Assembly: GCA_942493035.1 (NCBI GenBank)
Contig: OW818666.1
Coordinates: forward strand, 4,650,001-4,714,000
Length of the DNA stretch: 64,000 bases
DNA from: WRGT01 sp942493035
GTDB taxonomy: Bacteria; Spirochaetota; UBA4802; UBA5550
Reading direction: 5' to 3'
Positions 43,327 to 52,291 of this stretch are shown here, piece by piece. The translations under genes were made by a program, and so were the position numbers. Position 1 is the first letter of the stretch, and each line of letters starts with the position of its first letter. Under the pieces are notes generated by a model that searched no databases, was not told the origin of the DNA, and was given only the letters and a program-made list of their open reading frames with translations.

Positions 43327-43872
43327 ATGGAAAAAGAAAAGTATATAAAACCGATTAAGAATCTGCTCTACGTTATTGCCTTTTTGTGGATTGTGCACAT
43401 TTTAAGTTATTTTTTTAAGATTAACCAATACGGCATTATGCCGAGAGATTTCTCAGGTCTGACCGGGATAATTTTTGCGCCTTTTCTTCATAACGATTTC
43501 CCGCATCTTATTGCAAATTCAGTAAGTTTATTCATACTTGGCATGTTTCTTATTACTCTTGAGCATAAAAGAACCTACTGGATAATCGCGGCAATAATAG
43601 TTCTTGGCGGAGCCGGTACATGGCTGATCGGGAGATCCGCTTCGGTGCATATCGGCGCAAGCGGTGTAATTTACGGTATTTTCGGATATCTTCTCACACG
43701 GGGACTTTTTAAAAGAGATTTTAAATCAATTATAATATCTGTTGCAGTTTTTTTCCTGTACTTCGGTATGATAACCGGAGTGCTCCCTGCTGATACATCA
43801 ATGTCGTGGGAGAGCCATCTTTGCGGATTTATATCGGGAATAATTATAGCATCATCTTACGGCCGGAAATAG
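43327..43872 (+). CDS. Rhomboid-family intramembrane serine protease
   Basis: This 181-residue, six-helix protein has the rhomboid catalytic dyad: Ser112 in HIGASGVIYG and His164 in SWESHLCGF. HLIANS (His60, Asn64) supplies the HxxxN oxyanion region. Size suits the minimal bacterial rhomboid. A ModE-type regulator starts 14 bp after it. Substrate unknown. Confidence 0.92.
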   Translation: MEKEKYIKPIKNLLYVIAFLWIVHILSYFFKINQYGIMPRDFSGLTGIIFAPFLHNDFPHLIANSVSLFILGMFLITLEHKRTYWIIAAIIVLGGAGTWLIGRSASVHIGASGVIYGIFGYLLTRGLFKRDFKSIIISVAVFFLYFGMITGVLPADTSMSWESHLCGFISGIIIASSYGRK

Positions 43873-43886
43873 AGAGGAGTATATTC

Positions 43887-44255
43887 ATGAAAGATAAAAG
43901 TGTAGAAAGTTCCGTGCTCCCTGAAGTTAAAGTTCATGTCTGGTTTGAAAGGGATAATGGTGTGTATTTTGGACATGGAAGATACGAGCTTCTGCTGCTG
44001 ATAAGCGAACTTGGATCGCTTAAGCTTGCTGCAGAAAAGATGGGTATATCATACAGGGGAGCCTGGGGTAAGATTAAAAAGACTGAAGAGGTAATAGGGC
44101 AGCCTCTCATTTATAAAGATAATAATAAAGAGGGATATAAACTTACTGAATTCGGAAGAGACTTTGTTACCGAGTTCAGTAGTTATTATGATGACGTAAC
44201 AGACTTTGCAAGGAAAAGAGGCCTTGAGCTCCTTACTAAAATTAAAGTTTTATAA
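43887..44255 (+). CDS. ModE-type winged-helix regulator (N-terminal domain only)
   Basis: A 122-residue protein from ATG 43887 (AGAGGAGT upstream). The winged-helix region (about 30-95) reads LLLLISELGSLKLAAEKMGISYRGAWGKIKKTE, which is the ModE N-terminal pattern. There is no C-terminal molybdate-binding MOP domain. Such short proteins are often annotated as LysR/ModE-type regulators. It is encoded right after a rhomboid gene and no molybdate transporter is nearby. Confidence 0.8.
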   Translation: MKDKSVESSVLPEVKVHVWFERDNGVYFGHGRYELLLLISELGSLKLAAEKMGISYRGAWGKIKKTEEVIGQPLIYKDNNKEGYKLTEFGRDFVTEFSSYYDDVTDFARKRGLELLTKIKVL

Positions 44256-44306
44256 AAATAGTTTTTATCTTAAAAAAGTTAATTCTCATATTTTTACATC
44301 TTCAGA

Positions 44307-45236
44307 TTATAGTTTCTCCTCTTCAACACCTGTACTGCTGTCTTCGCTTGAAAAATGATAACTGATCGATATCATTATAATACTGGTATCCTGAGTCGTT
44401 TCATCACTTGCTGTCATCTGCTGTAGCAGGGTGCCGATGCTAAAATCATCGAATACTATATCCATACCGAATGAAGTAGATGTTGAGCCGGGAACATCTA
44501 CACTTATAGATGTTGTATCTGAACCTGAAACTGTTGTCGTGTCCGTTAGAGCTGCAGTTCCTGAAAATGAGCTGTACATGAAAAACGGGCTCAACCTCAT
44601 CCCTTCTCCCAGTGGTATATCAATCTGGATGCCGGCCTGCCATCCTGTAAGATTTGTGCTTATTGTAAGAGTGTCGGTATACCCGGTGTAGACTTCTCCG
44701 GCATTTGAATAGGGCGGCGGTACAATAAGATTGAAAGGAGTAGTTATTGTAAAATTGGATATGTTTATATTCGGTCCTCCGAAGAGTATAATACTTCCGA
44801 ATTCTGATTTAACCGGCTGAAATTCAATATTAACAGCCATCCTGAAAGAGAAAAGCAGCAGGCTTGCATCACCGGCAACTTCTGTAAAATACGGATATCC
44901 CAGATTTGTGTAAAGCGGAGTTATCGGGGGAATTCCGGGCATTGATCCTCCAAGCATATTAATCCCGAGATCGCAATCGATGGCTGTAAATTCTGAAAAA
45001 GCCATCCGTCCCTTGAAGTCTCCGGCTCCACCGGCCATACTCATATCGGTTGTGCTGATGCTTATAAAACTTCCGCCGATTGTTCCATCATAACGGCCGT
45101 CTTCAAAATACGGGTAGGCTATTGGTGAAGGTGCTATCTGAAAATTGCTCTGCTGCGGATAGGTATAGGATTGCATAAATAAAAAACAAATTGTGAGTGC
45201 AATAACAGGTTTATAAACAGAATTTAATATTTTCAT
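44307..45236 (-). CDS. Exported protein, probably outer-membrane beta-barrel
   Basis: The 309-residue precursor has a signal peptide (~1-28). The mature part is Gly/Ser/Thr/Phe-rich with alternating hydrophobic strands (for example GSIILFGGPNINISNFTI, SIIMISISYHF) and an aromatic near the end, suggesting a beta barrel. The C-terminal 14 residues are acidic and extend past the last aromatic. No family recognised. Confidence 0.65.
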   Translation of the reverse strand: MKILNSVYKPVIALTICFLFMQSYTYPQQSNFQIAPSPIAYPYFEDGRYDGTIGGSFISISTTDMSMAGGAGDFKGRMAFSEFTAIDCDLGINMLGGSMPGIPPITPLYTNLGYPYFTEVAGDASLLLFSFRMAVNIEFQPVKSEFGSIILFGGPNINISNFTITTPFNLIVPPPYSNAGEVYTGYTDTLTISTNLTGWQAGIQIDIPLGEGMRLSPFFMYSSFSGTAALTDTTTVSGSDTTSISVDVPGSTSTSFGMDIVFDDFSIGTLLQQMTASDETTQDTSIIMISISYHFSSEDSSTGVEEEKL

Positions 45237-45606
45237 TTTGTCACCCCATCTGGCTGTAATATATAAATGTCCGGTGATGAAAAAAATAAAATCTGCAGAA
45301 AATTATTAAAAAAAAGGCGGGAGATTCCGGATATGCTTATAAACAGGCGGCGCGACGGAGATAAAACATCACTTCTTTGAGCAGTAGCAAGATTTTCATC
45401 TGGAATTGTTTTTAAATTATTGCTTTTTTTGAATTATTAATTACGTACTGTTTTGACAAAAACAATCCTTAGATGTAGGGGATTCAATCTATCATAAATC
45501 TTCTGCTTAAGATATTATTTGTCAGCGTTAACTGTAATATGCAATTCTGAGTTAAATGATACGAGGCGTAATATCGCAAAAATCTCAATCGGGCAGGTTT
45601 TTTTAA
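45237..45606. other. Intergenic gap, no feature recognised
   Basis: These 370 bp hold AT-rich promoter-like DNA for the two divergent genes and a short GC-rich patch (GGCGGCGCGACGG near 45345). I see no ORF, hairpin or member of the repeat families. Confidence 0.5.
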
Positions 45607-48600
45607 ATGAAAAGAATTATTAAATATTTTGCAGAGCAGTCTCTTCTTGTAAATATTATATCAGCAGGACTTGTTATCACAGGTCTTGTCTTTGTGTTTA
45701 CAGCGCAGAGAGAGGCTTTCCCCCGTGTTGATTTTGACTGGGTTGTAATTACTACAGTTTATCCCGGTTCAACTGCGGAGGATGTTGAGAAGCATATCAC
45801 AATCCCCATTGAAACAAAGATGAAGGAGGTTGACGGCATTGATGAGATACTGGGAACTTCCCTTGAAGCGAGATCATCAATAGCAATTAAACTCGATCCC
45901 GATGCCAGAGATAAAGATAAAACTATAAATGATATAAAAGATGCTCTGGATAAGGTTACGGATCTCCCAGATGATGCATTGGACCCCGAGTTTACAGAGA
46001 TGAATACCTCAATGACACCGGTTGTGGAAATCTCACTGCTGAATAAAAACAGTGTTCAGAACGATGCAGATGAGTTTGAGCTTAGAAGATATGCCCGGAT
46101 GCTTGAAGACCGTCTTCTCGAGGTGAGCGGTGTCGGTAAGATTGATAAAAAGGGTTATAGAGAGCGGGAGATGATTGTTGAAATCGATCCGGCTAAACTC
46201 AATAATCTTCATGTGGCCATAAATGAAGTTATTAATGCCCTGGCGAGGAAGAATCTTAATTTTCCCGGCGGTATTATTAAAACAAACAATGGTGAATTTC
46301 TTATCCGTACAATCGGAGAAGTGAATAGTCCCGAAGATATAAATAAAGTTCTTATCCGTGCCAATGAGATGGGTTACTGGGTTAAGGTGGGAGATCTTGC
46401 CAGGGTTAAGGATTCATTTGAAGATGAGACAATTATAAGTAAAACTCTCGGTGAAAAATCTATTACTCTTACTGTAATTAAAAAAGAATCAGCTGATATT
46501 ATAACAACAGTGGATGATGTAAGATCTGAACTGGCGCGGTTTAAAAAAATACTTCCGGAGCAGTACGAGATTTCAGAATTTAATGATATGTCGTACTATG
46601 TGAAGAGACGGCTTAACGTTCTGGTGAACAACGGTATTATGGGATTTGTACTTGTTGCAGGGTGTCTTTTTTTAACGCTGGGATGGAGAATTGCACTTGT
46701 TACAGCGCTGGGGATTCCATTCGCGATGTTCGCTACATTCATCTGGATGGGTTACGCGGATATCAGTATTAATCTTATGTCGATGTTCGGACTTATAATG
46801 GTTCTTGGTATGCTTGTGGATGATGCCATAGTTGTAGCTGAAAATATATACCGTCATCTTGAAGAGGGTGACGGAGTTAAAGATTCTGTAATTAATGGTA
46901 CCATGGAGGTGATTACTCCGGTTGCCGGAACAGTGTTGACCACAATTGTAGCTTTTGCGCCCCTTATGTTTATGAAGGGAATTATGGGGAAGTTCATGTG
47001 GATGCTCCCTGCGGTTGTTATAGTATCACTCATTGCGTCATGGATTGAGTGTATGTTTATCCTCCCGTCACATATTTATGAGCTTGAAAAAAATAATAAA
47101 CTCCACTCATCGGCTGATGCAGGTAAGGAGGGAAAATTTTTCAATAAATTTAAAGCTAAGTATGCCTCCCTTCTGAGCATTGTTTTAAGAAATAGATATA
47201 AGGCTATGACTATTATTACAGTTTTCTTTTTCGCAACCATGCTCTTTGCCGGAAAATTTATGAAGCTTGTACTCTTCCCCCCGGGCGGAGTTGAAGTTCT
47301 TACAATAAAAGCTGAAGCGCCCACCGGTATCGGTGTTCAGAATATGAATAACAGGCTCAAAAAAATTGAGGAGAAGATTGCCGCTCTCCCCAAAGGCGAG
47401 CTTGATACGTTTACTACCAAGGCCGGTATAATACAGGAGAATCCTTCAGATCCGTTTACTAAAATGGGTGCAAATTACGGGATAATTATGGTTTATCTTA
47501 CCCCTTTCAGCAGCAGGGAGAGGGAGGCATCGGAAATTCTAGACTCTCTGAGGAAGAGCTCGGATGATGTGAAAAGTGAATTTACTAAACTCGAATTTTC
47601 CATGGTTAAAACCGGCCCTCCTGTGGGTAAGCCCGTTAGTATAGCAATTAAAGGGGATGATTTTGTTACCCTGAAAAAGATCTCCGATGAATACAAAACT
47701 TATCTTTCAACAATTCCCGGTCTGAAAGATGTTAAGGATGATTACGAGGATTATAAAAATGAACTCCGCGTTTATGTTGATGAAAAAACAGCGGCAATGA
47801 CCGGCATTACAGTTTATGATATTGCCACTACAATACGTTCATGCTTTGAGGGTACCGTTGCAACGAAGATAAAGAAGACCGATGAGGAGATAGATATCAG
47901 GGTAATATTCCCTGAGAATATGAGGAAAAGTCTGAACAGTATCCGAGATGTTAAAATTGCCAATCGGACCGGCAGTTTAATCCCTATAACACAGGTTGTC
48001 AGTTTTGATGATAATGCACGGGGAGTATCTGTTATTAAAAGAAAAGACTGGAGACGTCTTATTAATGTTACTGCAGAGATTGATGAGAATGCAAAGGATG
48101 TGACCTCTGTTTCGGTTAACAGATTGCTTAACGCGAAGTTTGCAGGGATTGACGAAAGGTTCCCCGGTTATAATGTTTCATATGAGGGCGAATTCAAGGA
48201 TACATCCGATTCAATGACCAGTCTTCTTAAGTCTTTTATGGTGGCGGCAATTGCCATCTATATAATACTGGTCTGGATTTTCAGATCGATGACTCACCCT
48301 TTTATAATTATGGGAGTTATTCCCCTGACTCTTGTCGGGATTATATGGATATTTTTTATTCATGGCATGCCGATTTCATTTATGGCGACAATGGGACTTG
48401 TAGGACTTGCAGGTGTAGTTGTTAATGACTCCATTGTTCTGGTCGATTTTATTATAGTCCGCCGGGCAGAGGGGCTTGCTCCGCTGGAGGCGGCACTGGA
48501 TGCAGCTCCTAAAAGACTGAGAGCAATTTATCTGACAACTATAACGACTTTCCTCGGGCTTGTGCCCACAGCATATGGTATAGGTGGATATGATCCGTTT

Positions 48601-48897
48601 CTTGTGCCTATGGCAATTTCATTATCATGGGGACTGGCATTCGGAACTCTGATAACTTTATTTGCTACTCCGATACTCTATGTTGCCTTCGCGGATCTGC
48701 GAATGAAGATATTCAGCAGGTACCAGGAGGTGCTTAAACCGGAACATGAGCCGACTCTGCAGCAGTTAGAGGGAGAGATTGAAGAAGTGGTTAGAAAGGA
48801 TCTTATTTCTGAGCTTCATACAGATATGAAAAAAGAGATCCGGCTTATAGCTCGTGAAGAGATAAAAAAAGAACTGGGGAAAACGAAGAAAAAATAA
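45607..48897 (+). CDS. RND-family efflux permease
   Basis: This 1096-residue AcrB/MexB-like permease has twelve predicted membrane helices, two large periplasmic loops and the TM4 proton-relay residues in GMLVDDAIVVAEN. It has an extra C-terminal cytoplasmic tail of about 70 residues, highly charged and predicted to coil (QLEGEIEEVVRKDLIS). The membrane-fusion and TolC partners are not adjacent, so it is orphan in this window. A terminator follows 14 bp after the stop. Substrate unknown. Confidence 0.93.
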   Translation: MKRIIKYFAEQSLLVNIISAGLVITGLVFVFTAQREAFPRVDFDWVVITTVYPGSTAEDVEKHITIPIETKMKEVDGIDEILGTSLEARSSIAIKLDPDARDKDKTINDIKDALDKVTDLPDDALDPEFTEMNTSMTPVVEISLLNKNSVQNDADEFELRRYARMLEDRLLEVSGVGKIDKKGYREREMIVEIDPAKLNNLHVAINEVINALARKNLNFPGGIIKTNNGEFLIRTIGEVNSPEDINKVLIRANEMGYWVKVGDLARVKDSFEDETIISKTLGEKSITLTVIKKESADIITTVDDVRSELARFKKILPEQYEISEFNDMSYYVKRRLNVLVNNGIMGFVLVAGCLFLTLGWRIALVTALGIPFAMFATFIWMGYADISINLMSMFGLIMVLGMLVDDAIVVAENIYRHLEEGDGVKDSVINGTMEVITPVAGTVLTTIVAFAPLMFMKGIMGKFMWMLPAVVIVSLIASWIECMFILPSHIYELEKNNKLHSSADAGKEGKFFNKFKAKYASLLSIVLRNRYKAMTIITVFFFATMLFAGKFMKLVLFPPGGVEVLTIKAEAPTGIGVQNMNNRLKKIEEKIAALPKGELDTFTTKAGIIQENPSDPFTKMGANYGIIMVYLTPFSSREREASEILDSLRKSSDDVKSEFTKLEFSMVKTGPPVGKPVSIAIKGDDFVTLKKISDEYKTYLSTIPGLKDVKDDYEDYKNELRVYVDEKTAAMTGITVYDIATTIRSCFEGTVATKIKKTDEEIDIRVIFPENMRKSLNSIRDVKIANRTGSLIPITQVVSFDDNARGVSVIKRKDWRRLINVTAEIDENAKDVTSVSVNRLLNAKFAGIDERFPGYNVSYEGEFKDTSDSMTSLLKSFMVAAIAIYIILVWIFRSMTHPFIIMGVIPLTLVGIIWIFFIHGMPISFMATMGLVGLAGVVVNDSIVLVDFIIVRRAEGLAPLEAALDAAPKRLRAIYLTTITTFLGLVPTAYGIGGYDPFLVPMAISLSWGLAFGTLITLFATPILYVAFADLRMKIFSRYQEVLKPEHEPTLQQLEGEIEEVVRKDLISELHTDMKKEIRLIAREEIKKELGKTKKK

Positions 48898-48911
48898 GAA
48901 TCAGCAGCAAG

Positions 48912-48953
48912 CTAATCTCCGCTGCGGAATGAACACAGCGGAGATTAGTTTTA
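48912..48953 (+). terminator. Intrinsic terminator of the RND gene
   Basis: CTAATCTCCGCTG (48912-48924) and CAGCGGAGATTAG (48936-48948) form a 13-bp stem with an 11-nt loop, followed by TTTTA. Confidence 0.88.
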
Positions 48954-48991
48954 CAGTCATATTATAATACAATATTAAACCATTAATTATA

Positions 48992-49020
48992 TATCCCCGC
49001 CGCCTTCGGCGGCGGGGATA
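48992..49020. repeat. GC-rich perfect palindrome, family F copy 3
   Basis: TATCCCCGCCGCC-TTC-GGCGGCGGGGATA, a 13-bp stem. It lies just downstream of the RND terminator, without the satellite seen in copies 1 and 2. Also in this 425-bp gap (48898-49322), a TGAAACTG...CAGTTTCA hairpin sits at about 49173-49200. Confidence 0.8.
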
Positions 49021-49039
49021 AAAGGGTTTTTACTTTAGG

Positions 49040-49150
49040 GGAGTTCTAAAAATCCAATATTTAATGGGGTAAAGGGGCGTAGCCCCTTTCTAAGCCCCGC
49101 AGGGCTTCCTGCGATTCCGGAAACGGAGTTTTTGGAACCGCCCTTTAGAA
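49040..49150. repeat. Dispersed repeat family D, copy 2
   Basis: In reverse complement it reads GGTTCCAAAAACTCCGTTTC, GGAATCGCAGG, AGCCCTGCGGGGCTTAGAAA and GGGGCTACGCCCC, the same order as copy 1 at 19752-19885. Confidence 0.65.
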
Positions 49151-49272
49151 AAGTTAAGGAATAAAGAGTGATATGAAACTGTTTTTAAAACAGTTTCATG
49201 TCACCCTCTTAAAACGGCCATCCGCAAAGACATCGGGAAAATTCGATTTGAATTAAGATAATAAATATTTAA

Positions 49273-49300
49273 TTGACATCCGCTAAATTTAACATAATTT
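49273..49300 (+). promoter_or_regulatory. Possible promoter of the PBP-type regulator
   Basis: TTGACA, 16 bp, TAATTT, ending 22 bp before the ATG; CGGAGGAG is the ribosome-binding site. The -10 match is modest. Confidence 0.35.
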
Positions 49301-49322
49301 CTCTATTATACGGAGGAGATTT

Positions 49323-50240
49323 ATGCCCGCAGAGAATATGAGTACAAAAGAAGCAGCTGAATATCTTGGAATAAATGAAAAACAGGTTTATGCACTTATA
49401 AAATCGAAGAGTATTCCCTGCACCCGCGTTACCGGGAAGTGGGTGTTTCCTAAAAAACTTATCGATAGATGGATTACAACTAATGCGCTTAAGGATGGTC
49501 CGTTTATAGATGAAGCGGTGAAGGACACTGCCGGTGCAATATTTGCGGCAGGGAGCAATGACCCGATCCTTGACATACTGATAAACAGAATGCAGAGCGG
49601 TGAAGGTGGGAAACATATTTTTTCTTCAGTCACGGGGAGTATGGAGGGTGTAAGGCTTCTGGGGTGCGGATTTACAGATATTGCATGGTGTCATCTTTCA
49701 AAGCCGGGAACAGGCGAATATGACATGAAGGTTATAGCGGATCTGGTTCCGGATAAAAAAATTGCAATCGTTCATCTTTTTCAGAGGGAGCTCGGGTTTG
49801 TCCTTTCAAAAGATGCCGGTGCCGTGAAGATAAGTTTTTCATCATTGGTTCGTGACGGGATTAGATTTATAAACAGGCAGAAAGGTTCAGGGACAAGAAT
49901 AATAACGGAACACTTTCTTGAATCGGAAGGGGTGGATTCCAGGGCGATTAAGGGCTATGATGATGAGGTCAATACTCATCTTGAAGTGGGGCTTAAAATA
50001 TTATCAGGCTCTGCCGATGCCGGTCTTGCTACAAGTTCAGTTGCTAAAATACTCGGATTGAAATTTCAGCCGCTGATTAAAGAGAGTTTTGATATGGTGC
50101 TTTTACGGGACACATTTTTCCGCGAAGAGGTTCAGAGTTTTATAGAAACACTGCAATCTGATGATTTCAGGAAGATGGTCTCTTTTCTGGGGAATTATGA
50201 TTTTACCAGATCGGGGAAGATTATTTATACTACGGGGTGA
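49323..50240 (+). CDS. Excisionase-type HTH plus PBP-like domain regulator
   Basis: The 305-residue protein begins with an excisionase/MerR-type helix-turn-helix (MSTKEAAEYLGINEKQVYAL, about 6-52). A periplasmic-binding-protein-like domain (about 75-300) follows, of the PF12727 type, with LLGCGFTDIAWCHL, FINRQKGSGTR and VNTHLEVGLKILSGSADAGL. Relatives are annotated as molybdate-sensing or substrate-sensing regulators. The target genes are not identified. The protein is intracellular: no signal peptide. Confidence 0.85.
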   Translation: MPAENMSTKEAAEYLGINEKQVYALIKSKSIPCTRVTGKWVFPKKLIDRWITTNALKDGPFIDEAVKDTAGAIFAAGSNDPILDILINRMQSGEGGKHIFSSVTGSMEGVRLLGCGFTDIAWCHLSKPGTGEYDMKVIADLVPDKKIAIVHLFQRELGFVLSKDAGAVKISFSSLVRDGIRFINRQKGSGTRIITEHFLESEGVDSRAIKGYDDEVNTHLEVGLKILSGSADAGLATSSVAKILGLKFQPLIKESFDMVLLRDTFFREEVQSFIETLQSDDFRKMVSFLGNYDFTRSGKIIYTTG

Positions 50241-50415
50241 GGCTGGTCTATCAGTATTCGTTTATCCCTTATCTTATTTTATGAAGTTTAATTCCGGTAT
50301 ATTTCTGATATTCTGTAAAATCTTTATCGGATGTAAATATTGAATAGTTATTGGCGATACTGACAGTGCATATTAGTAATTACTGTCAAGAATGATACGA
50401 ATCTTTCTACAGGAA

Positions 50416-51515
50416 CCCTGAATTCAAGTTTGAAATGCGACAAGATGGGAGTTTAAAATATCAGCAGGAGATTTCCAACCACGGGATTTTCTCGGCCTTG
50501 CGTTTATAGAAAAAATACTATCATCAATAAATTCATCTGTCAAGTGTGCGAAACTTTTTTTCTTTGGAAGATAATATCTGATACGCCCATTTATATGTTC
50601 ATTAAGACCTCGTTGCCATGAGGAATAAGGATCAGCAAAATATACATTACAGTTAAGAGCATTTTCAATTGTCTTATGCATGCAAAATTCTGAACCATTA
50701 TCAAATGTAATTGATTTAATAAATCCATCAGGTAATGAACCCAAAGCCTCTGTAATTCCTCGTGTAACAGTTTCCGCATCTTTTGAAGGCAATTTAATAC
50801 CCCATGTAAATGCTGCTTTTCTTTCCACAAGAGTAAGAAGATATGCATCATTTCCAGAGCTTACAATCAGATCCCCCTCAAGATGGCCTATTTCGCTTTT
50901 ATCATTTGCTTCTTCAGGGCGTTCCCTTATATTCTTTTTCGAAGGATCTTTTGCCCTGTTTTTATAGGTATTTGAGCGATTTTGGCGTTTCTTCCGTTTT
51001 ATAAATAAAAATTGAGTAAAACGATATTCACCCTTTTCATTTTTTTGAGCATACAACCACTGATATATAGATTCGTGTGATAAGTGCATTGATGCATCTT
51101 CCAGAAACATTGTCTTTAGGTATTGAGAAATTAATTCGGGTGAATCGCCGTTCCTTAAAAAGGTTATAACTATCAAACGCAGTAAGCCATTGACATCAAG
51201 CTTTCTTTTTTTTTAATTTTTCCTCTTTAAATATTCCGCTTGAGCTTCTTGTGCATGATAGCCTTTTGTTTTATTCCTATCAATTTCGCGATAAACTGTT
51301 GATTTATCACGATTTAATAATTCAGCAGTTTCTTTCACAGGCTTATCTGAATAAATCATTTTTTGCATGACAAATCTTTCTTCAAACTGTACTTGTTTAA
51401 AATGCCTCATGGGTATCTCTCTCGGATTTGGTTTTGGTCGACTCAATCCTTTATGGAGATTTCTCATGAGGCTACTATTTTAATTTCCTTTTGCATTTCA
51501 AACTTGAATTCAGGG
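50416..51515. mobile_element. IS30-family insertion sequence, transposase interrupted
   Basis: This 1100-bp element has 23-bp inverted repeats CCCTGAATTCAAGTTTGAAATGC at 50416-50438 and 51493-51515, and a 2-bp target duplication AA (50414-50415, 51516-51517), in the range of IS30 elements. The transposase on the minus strand carries an in-frame stop. The right end abuts a nitroreductase C-terminal fragment. Confidence 0.9.
50424..51467 (-). pseudogene. IS30-family transposase with in-frame TAA
   Basis: Reading from ATG 51467, the N-terminal HTH part (84 codons; KEYLKRKN-like end) meets TAA at 51213-51215, in the sequence AAAAATTAAAAAAAAAG. Reading continues in the same frame for 264 more codons (12 before the TTG at 51176), with the DDE core: HLEGDLIVSS, FDNGSEFCMH, and SSWQRGLNEHINGRIR. 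Thus only one nonsense codon interrupts an otherwise complete 347-residue protein. A mutation is the simplest explanation; read-through or slippage at the A-run cannot be excluded. Confidence 0.85.
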
Positions 51516-51517
51516 AA

Positions 51518-51655
51518 CACAGTAAGTTACTGGATGCTTTTGAGCTTGACAAGTGTTATCTTGTGGCAGCACTTATTCCTTTAGATTTTTCAGATCAGAA
51601 TCCCGATCAGCGTCCAGGACTATCAATGGATGAAAATCTGTTAAAAACAATATAA
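51518..51655 (+). pseudogene. C-terminal remnant of a nitroreductase-type protein
   Basis: 46 codons from the IS30 right end to TAA read HSKLLDAFELDKCYLVAALI, followed by PLDFSDQNPDQRPGLSMDEN. The pattern of a pocket-loop, LVAALIPL, and RPGLSMDENL matches the C-terminus of nitroreductase-family proteins. There is no start and no obvious N-terminal half left of the IS, so the rest was deleted or lies elsewhere. It stands next to an iron-sulfur flavoprotein gene. Confidence 0.55.
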
Positions 51656-51664
51656 TAGTGAGAA

Positions 51665-52213
51665 ATGAATATGAAATCAGTATCTTTTCTAGGGAGCCCG
51701 AGATTAAATGGAAACACTGCGGCGCTGCTTAATGCGGTAATTGATGGAATGAAAAGCACCGGTGATATTGAAAATGAATACGTTTTTCTGCAGGAGAAGA
51801 AGATCTCTCCGTGTAACGGATGCAACGGGTGCAAGAAAAATGAGTCAGGGAGATGTGTGGTAAGTGATGAAATGCAGGATATATATCCGATCATAGAGAG
51901 ATCTGATATAATAATACTTGCAACTCCGATCTACTGGTGGAGCGTTACCGCCCAGATGAAACTTCTTATTGACAGACTCTATGGAATGAGTTTTAAATGT
52001 GGAACGAAAAAAGTTGTCCTCCTGATGACATACGGTGGTGAACTGCCAAATTCCGGACCGGAGACTACCGAAGCGCTTTTTCGTGAGATCTGCGGGTATC
52101 TCAAGATGGAGGTAGCCGGAGTTATTGGTGTATGTTCAGAAAATATTCATGTTCGTGATAATGCTGCGGCATTGGCCGATGGGTTTCAATTGGGTTTGAG
52201 TCTGATGAAGTGA
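51665..52213 (+). CDS. Flavodoxin-fold iron-sulfur flavoprotein / NADPH-dependent FMN reductase
   Basis: This 182-residue protein has the FMN-binding GSPRLNGNTAALLNA loop, a compact cysteine motif Cys50, Cys53, Cys56, Cys64 (C-x2-C-x2-C-x7-C), as in iron-sulfur flavoproteins, and the TPIYWWSVTAQMKLLIDR element. It probably binds FMN and possibly a 4Fe-4S cluster in electron transfer to quinones, metals or peroxide. Starts 10 bp after the nitroreductase remnant, suggesting that the two once formed a redox operon. Length normal for the family. Confidence 0.85.
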   Translation: MNMKSVSFLGSPRLNGNTAALLNAVIDGMKSTGDIENEYVFLQEKKISPCNGCNGCKKNESGRCVVSDEMQDIYPIIERSDIIILATPIYWWSVTAQMKLLIDRLYGMSFKCGTKKVVLLMTYGGELPNSGPETTEALFREICGYLKMEVAGVIGVCSENIHVRDNAAALADGFQLGLSLMK

Positions 52214-52245
52214 TCTACATTTCTACCTGTATTCTTCATAATTTT

Positions 52246-52284
52246 TCAACACCAGAGAACCGCATTAAAACTCTCCGGTGTTGA
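52246..52284. terminator. Hairpin between convergent genes
   Basis: TCAACACC-A-GAGA...TCTC-C-GGTGTTGA forms a bulged 11-12-bp stem between genes ending at 52213 and 52292. No clear T-tract on either side. Confidence 0.5.
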
Positions 52285-52291
52285 TTACATC

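Noticed and set aside
5811..49020. Family F hairpins as intrinsic terminators
   Set aside because: Copy 1 lies between divergent genes and none has a proper T-tract; they behave like dispersed repeats.
51213..51467. Programmed frameshift at the A9 tract of the IS30 transposase
   Set aside because: The two parts are in the same frame, separated only by TAA, so slippage is not needed and would not help.
51363..51584. 73-residue plus-strand ORF across the IS30 right end
   Set aside because: It is a shadow of the transposase gene; only the other frame after 51517 has nitroreductase-like content.
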